This document shows, in pieces, positions 53,408-62,580 of a stretch of DNA of 64,000 nucleotides. Both the position numbers and the translations under genes were made by a program. Below the pieces are notes generated by a model. The model saw nothing but the letters and a program-made list of their open reading frames with translations, was not told where the DNA came from and did no database searches. How positions within the stretch are numbered: position 1 is the first letter of the stretch; every line of letters begins with the position of its first letter. The stretch spans positions 75,496-139,495 of the forward strand of contig JBBRLS010000004.1 in the NCBI GenBank assembly GCA_038231215.1. Reading direction: 5' to 3'. The stretch is from Schlegelella_A sp038231215 (GTDB taxonomy: Bacteria > Pseudomonadota > Gammaproteobacteria > Burkholderiales > Burkholderiaceae_C).

Positions 53408-54175
53408 ATGAACAAGATATTTCCGAGCGCCGCCGCGGCGCTCGCAGGCGTCGTGCACGACGGGCAATTGCTCGCGGTCGGCGGCTTCGGCCTCTGCGGC
53501 ATCCCTGAGGCGCTGATCGAGGCGCTGCGCGACTCGCGGGTCAAGGACCTGACGGTCATCTCCAACAACGCCGGCGTCGACGGCTTCGGCCTCGGCATGC
53601 TGCTCGAGACGCGCCAGATCAAGCGCATGATTTCGAGCTACGTCGGCGAGAACAAGGAGTTCGAGCGCCAGTACTTGGCCGGCGAACTCGAACTCGAGTT
53701 CACGCCGCAAGGCACCTTGGCCGAGAAGCTGCGCGCCGGCGGTGCCGGCATCCCGGCGTTTTTCACCCGCACCGGCGTCGGCACGCTGGTGGCCGAGGGC
53801 AAGGAAACGCGCGAGTTCGACGGCCACGTCTACGTCATGGAGCGCTCGCTCGTTCCCGAGGTTGCACTGGTCAAGGCACAGAAGGCCGACAAGAGCGGCA
53901 ACCTCGTGTTCCGCCGCACGGCGCGCAACTTCAACCCGGCCTGCGCGATGGCCGGCAAGATCACGATCGCTGAGGTCGAAGAGATCGTCGAGACCGGCTC
54001 CATCGATCCCGATGCCGTACACCTGCCGGGCATCTACGTGCACCGCATCGTGCTCAACGCGCACCCGGAAAAACGCATCGAGAAGCGCACCGTCAGGGCT
54101 GCCGTGCCGGCCGACGCCGCGGCCAGGCAAGCGATCGAAGCCATTGCCAAAGCTGCCGAAAAGACGGGGGTCTGA
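53408..54175 (+). CDS. scoA: 3-oxoacid CoA-transferase subunit A
   Basis: Transfers CoA from succinyl-CoA to a 3-oxo acid (e.g. acetoacetate). 255 residues; GGFGLCGIPEALIEAL is the subunit A glycine-rich motif, followed by NAGVDGFGLGMLL, GGAGIPAFFTRTGVGT and HVYVMERSL. Two bases ahead of subunit B. Confidence 0.94.
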   Translation: MNKIFPSAAAALAGVVHDGQLLAVGGFGLCGIPEALIEALRDSRVKDLTVISNNAGVDGFGLGMLLETRQIKRMISSYVGENKEFERQYLAGELELEFTPQGTLAEKLRAGGAGIPAFFTRTGVGTLVAEGKETREFDGHVYVMERSLVPEVALVKAQKADKSGNLVFRRTARNFNPACAMAGKITIAEVEEIVETGSIDPDAVHLPGIYVHRIVLNAHPEKRIEKRTVRAAVPADAAARQAIEAIAKAAEKTGV

Positions 54176-54177
54176 CC

Positions 54178-54819
54178 ATGGCCTGGACACACGACAAGAT
54201 GGCGGCCAAGGCTGCCCATGAGCTGAAGGACGGCTTCTACGTCAACCTCGGCATCGGCTTGCCCACGCTCGTCGCCAACCACGTCCGGCGCGACACCGAG
54301 GTCTGGCTGCAAAGCGAGAACGGCATGCTCGGCATCGGCCCGTTCCCGACCGAAGACGAGGTCGACGCCGACCTCATCAATGCCGGCAAGCAGACGGTGA
54401 CGACGATCCCCGGCTCGTCGATTTTCGGCTCGCACGACTCGTTCGCTATGATCCGCGGCGGCAAGATCAACCTCTCGATCCTGGGCGCCATGCAGGTCAG
54501 CGCGAAGGGCGATCTCGCCAACTGGATGATCCCCGGCAAGATGGTCAAGGGCATGGGTGGGGCGATGGACCTGGTCGCCGGCGTCGAGCGTGTGCTGGTG
54601 CTGATGGAGCACGTGGCGAAGAAGAAGGACGGCTCGATCGACCTGAAGATCCTGCCCGCCTGCACCTTGCCGCTCACCGGCGTGGGCGTCGTCAATCGCA
54701 TCATCACCGACCTGGCCGTCATGGACGTGACGCCCAAGGGCCTGGTGGTCGTCGAGATCGCCGACGGTGTCAGCCGCGATGAACTGCAGTCGAAGACGGG
54801 CGTGTCGCTTCTTTTCTGA
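54178..54819 (+). CDS. scoB: 3-oxoacid CoA-transferase subunit B
   Basis: 213 residues. Catalytic Glu in LQSENGMLGIGPFP; NLGIGLPTLVANHV, FGSHDSFAMIRGGKI and GMGGAMDLVAGVERV are standard subunit B segments. The heterotetramer partner is encoded directly upstream. Confidence 0.95.
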   Translation: MAWTHDKMAAKAAHELKDGFYVNLGIGLPTLVANHVRRDTEVWLQSENGMLGIGPFPTEDEVDADLINAGKQTVTTIPGSSIFGSHDSFAMIRGGKINLSILGAMQVSAKGDLANWMIPGKMVKGMGGAMDLVAGVERVLVLMEHVAKKKDGSIDLKILPACTLPLTGVGVVNRIITDLAVMDVTPKGLVVVEIADGVSRDELQSKTGVSLLF

Positions 54820-54834
54820 GCGACGCCTTGGCCG

Positions 54835-55719
54835 TCAGCCCTGCTGCTGGCGGCGCATTTCCTTGCGCTTCATGTCGAGATACTCGGCCTGGTCCATCTC
54901 GTGCAACTGCGGCGCGTAGCGCTCGGTGCTGCCGTACCAGTCGCGGATGCGCTTCTCGAACTGCTCGCCCGGCGGCAGCGTGTAGGCGCTCAGATAGGCA
55001 TCGATGGCCAGGTAGTAGCGCATCGTGTTGCGCTCGAGCAGCCCGAGCACGCCGCCGATGTGCACCGGCTGGCCCTCGGCGTTCTGCCCGGTGATCGAGA
55101 AGCCCACCTTGTTGCGGCCCAGGGTCACCAGGTAGGTCTGCATCGCCATCCGCGCCGCAAAGCCGTAGCCGTAGGCATAGGACATGTGGATCACGCTCTT
55201 CTTCGCGTCGACCGGGATCGCTTCGACCTGGATGCGGTAGTTCTTGGTGCTGAGCGGGCCGTCTTCGGCACTGAGCTGCAAGAGCAGGTAGTCGGGCGTT
55301 GTCTGCAAGACACGCCAGGCGAACTCGAGCTCGTAGGCGTCTTCGATCGGCTGGTCGAACTTGCGGCCGACGTTGAGCGACAGCAGCTTGCTCGTCGGAT
55401 TGGCGCGGCAGCGCTTGACGTTGAGATGCAGGATCAGGATGTCGCACCAGTGGTCGATAGCCTGCAGCGCCTGCTGCACCGTCGCGAACGGGTGTTCGAC
55501 CACCGTGTAGACATCGCCACGCAGGTCGCCCGAGGTCTGCGTCGACTCGAGCACCAGTGGCCGGCCGAACTGGTTGCTCGCGTACTTGTCCTGCAGGGTC
55601 GCGCTCTTGGCGCGCAAGGCGTTGGCGTCCTGCGCCGTCGCGAACGCCGGAAAGAGCAGCGCAGCCGCGAGCAGCCAGCCGGAGCGGCGAAGCATCTTCG
55701 CGGCGAGTGAAAGGTGCAT
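54835..55719 (-). CDS. Unrecognised exported protein of the pyrD-phospholipase operon
   Basis: 294 residues; the N-terminus carries a signal peptide (MLRRSGWLLAAALLFPAFATA) after eight residues, so ATG 55719 or 55695 may be used. I recognise no domain. The mature part has YTVVEHPFATVQQAL, HWCDILILHLNVKRC and YAYGYGFAARMAMQTYL. The pattern suggests a START-like or envelope-associated beta fold, but this is not firm. It is coupled to the phospholipase lipoprotein by a TGATG overlap, so it probably works with it at the envelope. Confidence 0.7.
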   Translation of the reverse strand: MHLSLAAKMLRRSGWLLAAALLFPAFATAQDANALRAKSATLQDKYASNQFGRPLVLESTQTSGDLRGDVYTVVEHPFATVQQALQAIDHWCDILILHLNVKRCRANPTSKLLSLNVGRKFDQPIEDAYELEFAWRVLQTTPDYLLLQLSAEDGPLSTKNYRIQVEAIPVDAKKSVIHMSYAYGYGFAARMAMQTYLVTLGRNKVGFSITGQNAEGQPVHIGGVLGLLERNTMRYYLAIDAYLSAYTLPPGEQFEKRIRDWYGSTERYAPQLHEMDQAEYLDMKRKEMRRQQQG

Positions 55720-57122
55720 CACAGCCAGTACTCCCACAAGCGGCCGAACCATTCCTTGGCGCGGGTGCCGATCGATCGTTTGCGCCACGCCTCGAGCGTG
55801 ATCAGGTCCGACTCCGCGAGATCGCGGTCGAACGCTTCGCGCATCTTGACGCCGAATGGCGAGCCCAGTATGACCGCCGTCACCTCCTGGTTGTGCAGGA
55901 AGCTGCGCCAGTCGAGGTTGGTCGAGCCCACCGTCGACCAGATGCCGTCGATCAGCGCCGTCTTGGCGTGCAGCAGCGCCTTGCGCCGCTCGTAGAGCTT
56001 GACGCCGCCGGCCAGCAACACGTCGTAGTGGGAGCGGCCGGCGTTGAAGACGAGCGACGAGTCGCTGACGCTGGGCACGATCATCCTGACCTCGACGCCG
56101 CGCGCCACCGCGCGCAGAAGAGACTGCATGAGTTGCGGATCGGGCACGAAGTAGGCGTTGGTGAGCAGCACCTCGGTGTCGGCGGTGTTGATGGCCGAGA
56201 TCAGCGTGACGTAGATCTGGCTGTAGGGCTCGTCGGGTGCGCTGCCGATGGCGCGAACCACGGCGTCGCCTTGCCGCGTCAGGGCGGGAAAGTAGTTGCG
56301 CGCGGCGAGCGCCGGTCCCTTCTGGGCCTGCCACGTTTCCATGAAGAGCTTCTGGAACGATGCGACGACCGGCCCGTCGATCTGCAGGTCGGTGTCGCGC
56401 CAGGGCAGGCGATCCTTGGGGTCGCCGCCGCGGCGACCGCCGCTCCCTGCCGAGCCGCCCGAATAGACGCTGCTGATGTTGATGCCGCCCAATATGGCGA
56501 GCCGCCCGTCGACGACCAGGAGCTTGCGGTGATCGCGCTGGTTCACGTCCCAGCCGGCCTTGTTGGCGAGCGGGTTGACCGGGTTGAACTCGAGCACCTG
56601 CACGCCCGCGTCCTTGAGGCGCTGGAAGAAGGCTTTCGGCGTGCTCAGCGTGCCGACGCCGTCGTGGATCACGTTGACCTGGACGCCTTGGCGCTGCTTC
56701 TCGATCAACGCATCGGCGAAGCGCCTCCCGGCCTCATCGTCTTCGAAGATGTAGGTCTCCATGTTGATGTGATCGCGCGCGCCGGCGATGGCCGAGAGCA
56801 TGGCCGCGTAGGTGTCCGGTCCGTTCTCCAGCAGCACGACGCGGTTGCCCAGGCTGAGCGGACTTCCCGACACTTCCTGCTCGAGCGCAAGGTGGCGTGC
56901 CAGCGAATCGGGGTGATCGTCGGCGCCGGCGAGGCGGGCCAGGATCTCGCGGCTGCGCTCGGGCGATACGATGCGCCCGTTCGCCGCCTGAAACTGCACG
57001 GCGCCGGGATCGGCCGGCGTCATGTCGGGCGTGAGCACCGGCAGCGAGCTGCAGCCGGCCAGGCAGGCGAGCGCCAGTGCGGCCAGCGCGCGCAAGGGCA
57101 GGCGGATCGTCGCGATGCTCAT
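55719..57122 (-). CDS. Phospholipase D-family lipoprotein (cardiolipin synthase-like)
   Basis: 467 residues. Signal with lipobox LACLAGC|SSLP, so anchored in the envelope. Two HKD motifs: NQRDHRKLLVVDGRLAILG near residue 190 and LLHAKTALIDGIWSTVGSTN near residue 380. A glycine-rich segment (YSGGSAGSGGRRGGDP) follows the first. Cardiolipin synthase ClsC-like or a lipid-remodelling PLD is likely. Start ATG overlaps the pyrD stop (ATGA); stop overlaps the start of the downstream exported protein. Confidence 0.9.
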   Translation of the reverse strand: MSIATIRLPLRALAALALACLAGCSSLPVLTPDMTPADPGAVQFQAANGRIVSPERSREILARLAGADDHPDSLARHLALEQEVSGSPLSLGNRVVLLENGPDTYAAMLSAIAGARDHINMETYIFEDDEAGRRFADALIEKQRQGVQVNVIHDGVGTLSTPKAFFQRLKDAGVQVLEFNPVNPLANKAGWDVNQRDHRKLLVVDGRLAILGGINISSVYSGGSAGSGGRRGGDPKDRLPWRDTDLQIDGPVVASFQKLFMETWQAQKGPALAARNYFPALTRQGDAVVRAIGSAPDEPYSQIYVTLISAINTADTEVLLTNAYFVPDPQLMQSLLRAVARGVEVRMIVPSVSDSSLVFNAGRSHYDVLLAGGVKLYERRKALLHAKTALIDGIWSTVGSTNLDWRSFLHNQEVTAVILGSPFGVKMREAFDRDLAESDLITLEAWRKRSIGTRAKEWFGRLWEYWL

Positions 57123-58174
57123 GCTGCGTTCACCGCTTTCTTCGCCGCCAGCGCGCGCGCGGCCTCGGTCACGAGCTGCGGACCGTTGTAGATGAAGCCG
57201 GTGTAGATCTGCACGATGTCGGCGCCTGCGGCTTGCTTGGCTCGCGCGTCTGCGGCGCTCATGACACCGCCGACGCCGATGATCGGAAAGCCCGGGCCGA
57301 GCGCGGCGCGCAACCCGGCGACGACGCGATTGGACGCCGCGAGCAAGGGCGCGCCCGAAAGCCCGCCCGCCTCGCCGCCGTGCGGCAGACGGGCGACGGC
57401 CTCGCGCGCGACGGTGGTGTTGGTGGCGATCACACCGTCGATCCGGTGTTTGCGCAAGGTGCCAGCGATCGCCTCGACCTCGCCGGCGTCGAGGTCGGGC
57501 GCGATCTTGAGGAAGATCGGCACGACGCGACCGTGCTCCTCGGCCAGCTCGGCGCGGCGCAAGCGGATCGCGGCGAGCAAGGTGTCGAGCGCGGCGTCGC
57601 CTTGCAGGTCGCGCAGATTCTTCGTGTTCGGGCTGGAGACATTGATCGTGACGTAGTCGGCATGGGGGTAGACGCCGGCGAGGGCGGTGAGGTAGTCGTC
57701 GGCGGCGCGCTCGATCGGCGTCGCAGCGTTCTTGCCGATGTTCAGACCAAGGATGCCACCGCCCAGGCGGAACCGCGCACGACGCACGTTGGCAACGAAC
57801 ATGCCCAGGCCGTCGTTGTTGAAGCCGAGGCGATTGATGAGCGCGTCCGCGGCCGGCAGGCGAAACATGCGCGGCTTGGGATTGCCGGGCTGCGGGAGCG
57901 GTGTCACCGTACCGACCTCGACGCTGCCGAAACCGAGTGCGCCGAAGGCATCGATGCAACGGCCGTTCTTGTCGAGGCCGGCGGCCAGGCCGATGCGGTT
58001 CGGAAAGCGCAGCCCTGCGACCGTGACCGGATCGTCGACGCGCCGCTGCGCGATCGTGCAGACCAACGGCGTGTGCTGGATCGCGGCCAACGCGCCGAGC
58101 GTGAGGTCGTGCGCGTCCTCGGGATCGAGACCGAACAGGAACGGGCGGGCGAGCGGATACGGGACGAGGGACAT
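57119..58174 (-). CDS. pyrD: Dihydroorotate dehydrogenase (quinone), class 2
   Basis: FMN enzyme of pyrimidine synthesis, 351 residues from ATG 58174. Class 2 marks: N-terminal membrane-binding helix region (ARPFLFGLDPEDAHDLTL), GLAAGLDKNGRCIDAF, RLGFNNDG, catalytic Ser in INVSSPNTKNLRDLQ and GGLSGAPL. Electrons go to ubiquinone. Co-transcribed with the PLD lipoprotein. Divergent from fumC. Confidence 0.95.
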   Translation of the reverse strand: MSLVPYPLARPFLFGLDPEDAHDLTLGALAAIQHTPLVCTIAQRRVDDPVTVAGLRFPNRIGLAAGLDKNGRCIDAFGALGFGSVEVGTVTPLPQPGNPKPRMFRLPAADALINRLGFNNDGLGMFVANVRRARFRLGGGILGLNIGKNAATPIERAADDYLTALAGVYPHADYVTINVSSPNTKNLRDLQGDAALDTLLAAIRLRRAELAEEHGRVVPIFLKIAPDLDAGEVEAIAGTLRKHRIDGVIATNTTVAREAVARLPHGGEAGGLSGAPLLAASNRVVAGLRAALGPGFPIIGVGGVMSAADARAKQAAGADIVQIYTGFIYNGPQLVTEAARALAAKKAVNAA

Positions 58175-58234
58175 GGGGCGGGGCGATTCTGGCACTGCCC
58201 GTTGCATACTGGACGCCGCAACCGATATTCGACC

Positions 58235-59626
58235 ATGACCGAGCCCCGCATCGAGAAGGACACCTTCGGCGAGATCGCCGTGCCTGGCGATCGCCTGTGG
58301 GGGGCGCAGACCGAGCGCTCGCTGCATCACTTCGACATCTCGACCGAGAAGATGCCGCCCGAGCTGATCCGTGCGCTCGCGCTGGTGAAGCGCAGCGCGG
58401 CGCGCGTCAACCGTGAGCTCGGCACGCTCGATGCGAAGAAGGCCGACGCCATCGTTGCAGCTGCCGACGAAGTCCTGGCGGGCCGGCACGACGCCGAGTT
58501 TCCGCTCGCGGTCTGGCAGACCGGCTCGGGCACGCAGAGCAACATGAACGTGAACGAGGTGCTTGCCAATCGCGCATCGCAACTGCTCGGCGGTCCGATC
58601 GGCGAAGCACGACTCGTTCATCCGAACGACGACGTCAATCGCAGCCAGTCGTCGAACGACGTGTTCCCGACGGCGATGAGCGTGGCGTCCGTCGAGGCCG
58701 TCGAGACGCGCCTCGTTCCTGCGCTCGAATCGCTGCGCGCGACGCTCGTGGCCAAGGCCGAGGCCTTCGCCGACATCGTCAAGATCGGCCGCACGCACCT
58801 GCAGGACGCGACGCCGCTCACGCTCGGCCAGGAAATCTCCGGCTGGGTCGCGCAGCTATCCCACGGCCTCGCGCACCTGCGCGCGGCGCTGCCGCATCTG
58901 TGCGAGCTGGCGCTTGGCGGTACGGCGGTCGGCACCGGGCTGAACGCGCCGCCGACGTTCGGCGCCCAGGTCGCTGCCGACCTCGCGGCGCACACCGGTT
59001 TGCCTTTCGTCTCGGCGCCTAACAAGTTCGAGGCGCTCGCCGCCAACGACGCGATCGTCCATGCCCACGGCGCGCTGAAGACGCTCGCCGCCTCGCTGAT
59101 GAAGATCGCCAACGACGTGCGCTGGCTCGCCTCGGGCCCGCGCTCGGGGCTCGGCGAGATCGTCATCCCGGAGAATGAGCCGGGCAGCTCGATCATGCCG
59201 GGCAAGGTCAACCCGACACAGTGCGAAGCGATGACCATGCTCTGCGTGCAGGTGCTGGGCAACGATGTCGCCATCAACATCGCAGGTGCGTCGGGCAACT
59301 TCGAGCTCAACGTCTTCAAGCCGGTGCTGATCCACAACTTCTTGCAGAGTGCGCGGCTGCTCGGCGACGGCATGCGCAGCTTCGACACGCATTGCGCACG
59401 CGGCATCGAGCCGAATCGCGCGCGCATCGAAGAGCTGGTGCAGCGTTCGCTGATGCTCGTGACAGCGCTGAATCCGCACATCGGCTACGACAAGGCTGCC
59501 AAGATCGCCAAGCAGGCACATCGCAGCGGCTCGACCTTGCGCGATGCGGCGGTCGCGTCGGGGTGGCTCACCGGCGAGCAGTTCGACGCCTGGGTCGTGC
59601 CGGAGCAGATGGTCGGTCCGCGATGA
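58235..59626 (+). CDS. fumC: Fumarate hydratase, class II
   Basis: Iron-free fumarase of 463 residues from ATG 58235, interconverting fumarate and malate. GSGTQSNMNVNEV, VNRSQSSNDVFPTAM, KIGRTHLQDATPL and the mobile-loop GSSIMPGKVNPTQCEAM. The stop overlaps the rpiA ATG (ATGA). Confidence 0.97.
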   Translation: MTEPRIEKDTFGEIAVPGDRLWGAQTERSLHHFDISTEKMPPELIRALALVKRSAARVNRELGTLDAKKADAIVAAADEVLAGRHDAEFPLAVWQTGSGTQSNMNVNEVLANRASQLLGGPIGEARLVHPNDDVNRSQSSNDVFPTAMSVASVEAVETRLVPALESLRATLVAKAEAFADIVKIGRTHLQDATPLTLGQEISGWVAQLSHGLAHLRAALPHLCELALGGTAVGTGLNAPPTFGAQVAADLAAHTGLPFVSAPNKFEALAANDAIVHAHGALKTLAASLMKIANDVRWLASGPRSGLGEIVIPENEPGSSIMPGKVNPTQCEAMTMLCVQVLGNDVAINIAGASGNFELNVFKPVLIHNFLQSARLLGDGMRSFDTHCARGIEPNRARIEELVQRSLMLVTALNPHIGYDKAAKIAKQAHRSGSTLRDAAVASGWLTGEQFDAWVVPEQMVGPR

Positions 59627-60303
59627 GCGAGACGGCGTCGGGGCCGTCGCAGGCCGAGCTGAAGCGCCTGGTGGGCGAGGCTGCGCTGGCCTACGTCGTG
59701 CCGGGCAGCATTGTCGGCGTCGGCACCGGATCGACCGTCAACTGCTTCATCGACGCGCTGGGCCGGCTGCCCGGCGGCGTCGCCGGCGCGGTATCGAGCA
59801 GCGAGGCAAGCACGGCGCGTCTCGTCGCGATCGGCATCCGTGTTTTCGCCGCGAGCGAGGTCGAGTCGCTCGACGTCTATATCGACGGCGCCGACGAGAT
59901 CGATCACGCCGGTTGCATGATCAAGGGCGGCGGCGGCGCGCTCACACGAGAGAAGATCGTCGCCGACTTGACCAAGCGCTTCGTCTGCATCGCCGATCAG
60001 TCGAAGCTCGTCGAGCGGCTGGGGCGCTTTCCCTTGCCGGTGGAAGTGATCGCTATGGCCGCCGCGCAGATCGCCCGTCGCTTCGTCGCGCTCGGCGCCG
60101 TGCCGCGCGTGCGCGAAGGCTTCGTCACCGACAACGGCGGCCTGATCCTCGACGTGCAGGGCCTCGCCATCGACGACCCGGCGGTGCTCGAAGCCGAGAT
60201 CAGCCAGTGGCCGGGGGTCGTGTGCTGCGGGATCTTCGCCCGCAATCGCGCGTCGATCTGCCTCCTCGGCACCTCGGACGGCGTGCGAACCCTCGTGTTC
60301 TGA
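59623..60303 (+). CDS. rpiA: Ribose-5-phosphate isomerase A
   Basis: 226 residues. VGVGTGSTVNCFIDALG, YIDGADEIDHAGCMIKGGGGAL and TREKIVADL are the RpiA signatures. It interconverts ribose 5-phosphate and ribulose 5-phosphate. Coupled to fumC by ATGA; no further gene of the pentose pathway is adjacent. Confidence 0.96.
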   Translation: MSETASGPSQAELKRLVGEAALAYVVPGSIVGVGTGSTVNCFIDALGRLPGGVAGAVSSSEASTARLVAIGIRVFAASEVESLDVYIDGADEIDHAGCMIKGGGGALTREKIVADLTKRFVCIADQSKLVERLGRFPLPVEVIAMAAAQIARRFVALGAVPRVREGFVTDNGGLILDVQGLAIDDPAVLEAEISQWPGVVCCGIFARNRASICLLGTSDGVRTLVF

Positions 60304-60381
60304 TCGCTACAAGTCGGGGTCGCAAAAGCGCGTAACCTCCGGCCCGTGCACGCTTGGTGCAGCACACAGTAAGGACGGCCC

Positions 60382-60573
60382 GTGGCCAAACCCAACTATT
60401 CGTTCGAGAAGCGCCAGCGCGAGCTGGCGAAGAAGAAGAAGAAGGAAGAAAAGGAGAGGGACAAGGCCGGTCGCAAGGTGGCGACCGAGCAGGGCGGCAT
60501 CGCCGCCCCCACCGAAGACGGCGTGAGCCCGGCGCCTGCCGATCCGCCCGCGATGGGGCCGACGACCAACTGA
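60382..60573 (+). CDS. Small lysine-rich conserved protein
   Basis: 63 residues from GTG 60382 with AAGGAC six bases ahead. It begins AKPNYSFEKRQRELAKKKKKEEKERD, a very basic then mixed-charge helix, and ends in a Pro/Ala-rich tail (PAPADPPAMGPTTN). The opening is a recurrent short-protein pattern in betaproteobacteria, but I know no function. No signal or membrane helix; convergent with mnmC three bases away. Confidence 0.7.
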   Translation: MAKPNYSFEKRQRELAKKKKKEEKERDKAGRKVATEQGGIAAPTEDGVSPAPADPPAMGPTTN

Positions 60574-60576
60574 TCC

Positions 60577-62580
60577 TCAGGCGGCGGCGCCCGGCGCGGC
60601 CGAGCGCCGAAAGGCGCGGCTTGCAAATCGCGCCGGGTCGATGGCGTCGAGCAGGTCCGCCTCCAGCGGCATCGGCGCGCCGGTGATGCAAGACGCCAGC
60701 ACCTGCGCGCCAAGCGCCGATCCGGCGATGCCGCGCGACCCCAGCCCGATGAACACGAAGAGCCCCGGCGCGCGCGGCGCGAAGCGCGGCTGGTCGGGGC
60801 GAGGCGAGGTCGGCGCATCCGCTTCCAGGCCGAGTTCGGCACCGACCGCCGAAAGCGGCACGGCGCCGATCAGGGGCAGGCGGTCGACGCTGGCCCAGCG
60901 AAAGGCCACGCGTCCGGCCAGCGTTGCGATGTCGATGCCCGGTGGATCGCCGATCAGCTCGGCGAGCCGCTCGACGTTGCGACGATGATCTGTGTCGCGC
61001 ACTTGCGCGTCGGCGTCGTTCTCGTGAGAGCTGGCACCGAACCACAGCCGACCTTCGACCGCGGGCAAGACGTAGCCGGAGCCGGCGACCGGCATTCGAA
61101 GCGGCGCCGCGCTCGGCCAATCCGCGGCCGCCATGCTGCTGATCTGTCCGCGTGTCTTCGAAACCGGCCACGACGCGGCGCCGAGGAGATCGATCGCGGC
61201 GCCGGCGTTGGCGAGGACCACGTTGCTGGCCGTCGCGACGACGCGCTCCGAAGCGTCGAGCAGACGCCACTTCACGCCGTCGCGGCGGACCGCAGCGATG
61301 TCGGTGTCGCAATGAATCGACGCTTGCCCGCCGGCGCTACCGACGAAGTACAGGGCGAGTCCGTGCGGATCGACCCAGCCGCCGCCGGGAAATTGCCATG
61401 CGGGCGCCGTAAGCGTCGCACCGGCGAGTTCGCTCGCCTCCGCTGCGGTCACGGCACGGACGAAGTCGGGAGGCAAGCCGAGCGCGTCCAGGGTCGAACG
61501 CAAGTCGGCCGCATCGGCAACGCTTCGATCGATGCGCAACAGCCCCGACGCGTTGCCTCGAACGCCGTGCTCCGCGACCGCTCGGGCGACGACGCGCTGG
61601 GCCTCCAAGGCTGCGGCGCGATGAAAGCGCGCGTGGTGGCCGTCGTGTCGATGCACGACGCCGTGAAAGAGTCCCGCTGGATTGCCCGATCCTTCGCGGG
61701 CGAGCTCCGCTCGACGCTCGAACACGACCGAGGATCGCCCTTGCTCGGCGAGCGCCCATGCCGTGGCGCAACCCGCGAGTCCGCCACCGACGATGGCGAC
61801 GGGTTCGTGCTGCGTCCGGCTGCTCGTGCCCGAGGCAAACGAAGCCCCCTGTCGCGGGCCTCGCCTCGGCGTGAAGCGTGGCGCGAATCGCGCCACCGTG
61901 ATCTCGCGCTTGCCGCCGCTGCCCGGTGCGAGCCGGACCTCGAAGCCGGCGGCGCTCAAACCGTCGCGCACTGGCCGTGCCACCGACCAGGTCGCCGCGG
62001 TCGCCTCGGGCGCGGCGACGCGCGCGATCGCCTTGAAGAGACGCGCCTCCCACATCTGCGGGTTCTTCGCGGGCGCGAAGCCGTCGAGATAGAAGGCATC
62101 GACGCTGGCGACGATCTGCGGCAGCCAGGCCGCGACGTCGCCGAAAGCGAGCAGCAATTGCACGCGCCCGTCCTCGAAGGCCAGGCGATGTAGATTGCAG
62201 GTGAGCGGCGGCCACGCTTCGGCGAGCTGCGCCGACAGCGAGGCGAGTGCATGGTCGCGCGGCAGGCCGACCATGTCGTCGCGACTCAGCGGCCGCGCTT
62301 CGATGGAGATGAAGTGGAGCTGTTCGCAGCGCTCGGTGTCGTCGAGCCAGGCGCGCCACGTGGCGAGGAAGTTGTTGCCGAGGCCGAAGCCGGTTTCGAG
62401 GATGACGAAGCGCGGGCGACGGCACCAGCGTCCCGGCAGTCCGTTGCCGCCGAGAAAGACCTGGCGTGTCTGCGCCACCGCGCCCTGGCGTGGGTGGTAG
62501 ACGTCGCCGAACTCGGGCGAACGGGGCAGGCCTTCGCCATCGAGCTCGAGGCGCCCGGCGACGACGGGCGCGGTCCTCAC
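60577..62580 (-). CDS. mnmC: Bifunctional tRNA modification enzyme MnmC
   Basis: 667 residues. The N-terminal half is a methyltransferase (ILETGFGLGNNFLATWRAW, then FYLDGFAPAKNPQMWEARL). The C-terminal half is a FAD oxidoreductase (VAIVGGGLAGCATAWALAEQG, GLFVFIGLGSRGIAGSALGAQV). Together they turn cmnm5s2U34 into mnm5s2U34 in wobble position of tRNA. Start is GTG 62580, overlapping the stop of the upstream DUF3445 gene (GTGA), so the pair is co-translated. Confidence 0.95.
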   Translation of the reverse strand: MRTAPVVAGRLELDGEGLPRSPEFGDVYHPRQGAVAQTRQVFLGGNGLPGRWCRRPRFVILETGFGLGNNFLATWRAWLDDTERCEQLHFISIEARPLSRDDMVGLPRDHALASLSAQLAEAWPPLTCNLHRLAFEDGRVQLLLAFGDVAAWLPQIVASVDAFYLDGFAPAKNPQMWEARLFKAIARVAAPEATAATWSVARPVRDGLSAAGFEVRLAPGSGGKREITVARFAPRFTPRRGPRQGASFASGTSSRTQHEPVAIVGGGLAGCATAWALAEQGRSSVVFERRAELAREGSGNPAGLFHGVVHRHDGHHARFHRAAALEAQRVVARAVAEHGVRGNASGLLRIDRSVADAADLRSTLDALGLPPDFVRAVTAAEASELAGATLTAPAWQFPGGGWVDPHGLALYFVGSAGGQASIHCDTDIAAVRRDGVKWRLLDASERVVATASNVVLANAGAAIDLLGAASWPVSKTRGQISSMAAADWPSAAPLRMPVAGSGYVLPAVEGRLWFGASSHENDADAQVRDTDHRRNVERLAELIGDPPGIDIATLAGRVAFRWASVDRLPLIGAVPLSAVGAELGLEADAPTSPRPDQPRFAPRAPGLFVFIGLGSRGIAGSALGAQVLASCITGAPMPLEADLLDAIDPARFASRAFRRSAAPGAAA

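Noticed and set aside
58190..58206. Sigma54-like TGGCAC...TTGCA before fumC
   Set aside because: GG-to-GC spacing is 11 bases instead of 10, and no activator or enhancer-like site is nearby; the spacing is strict for sigma54.
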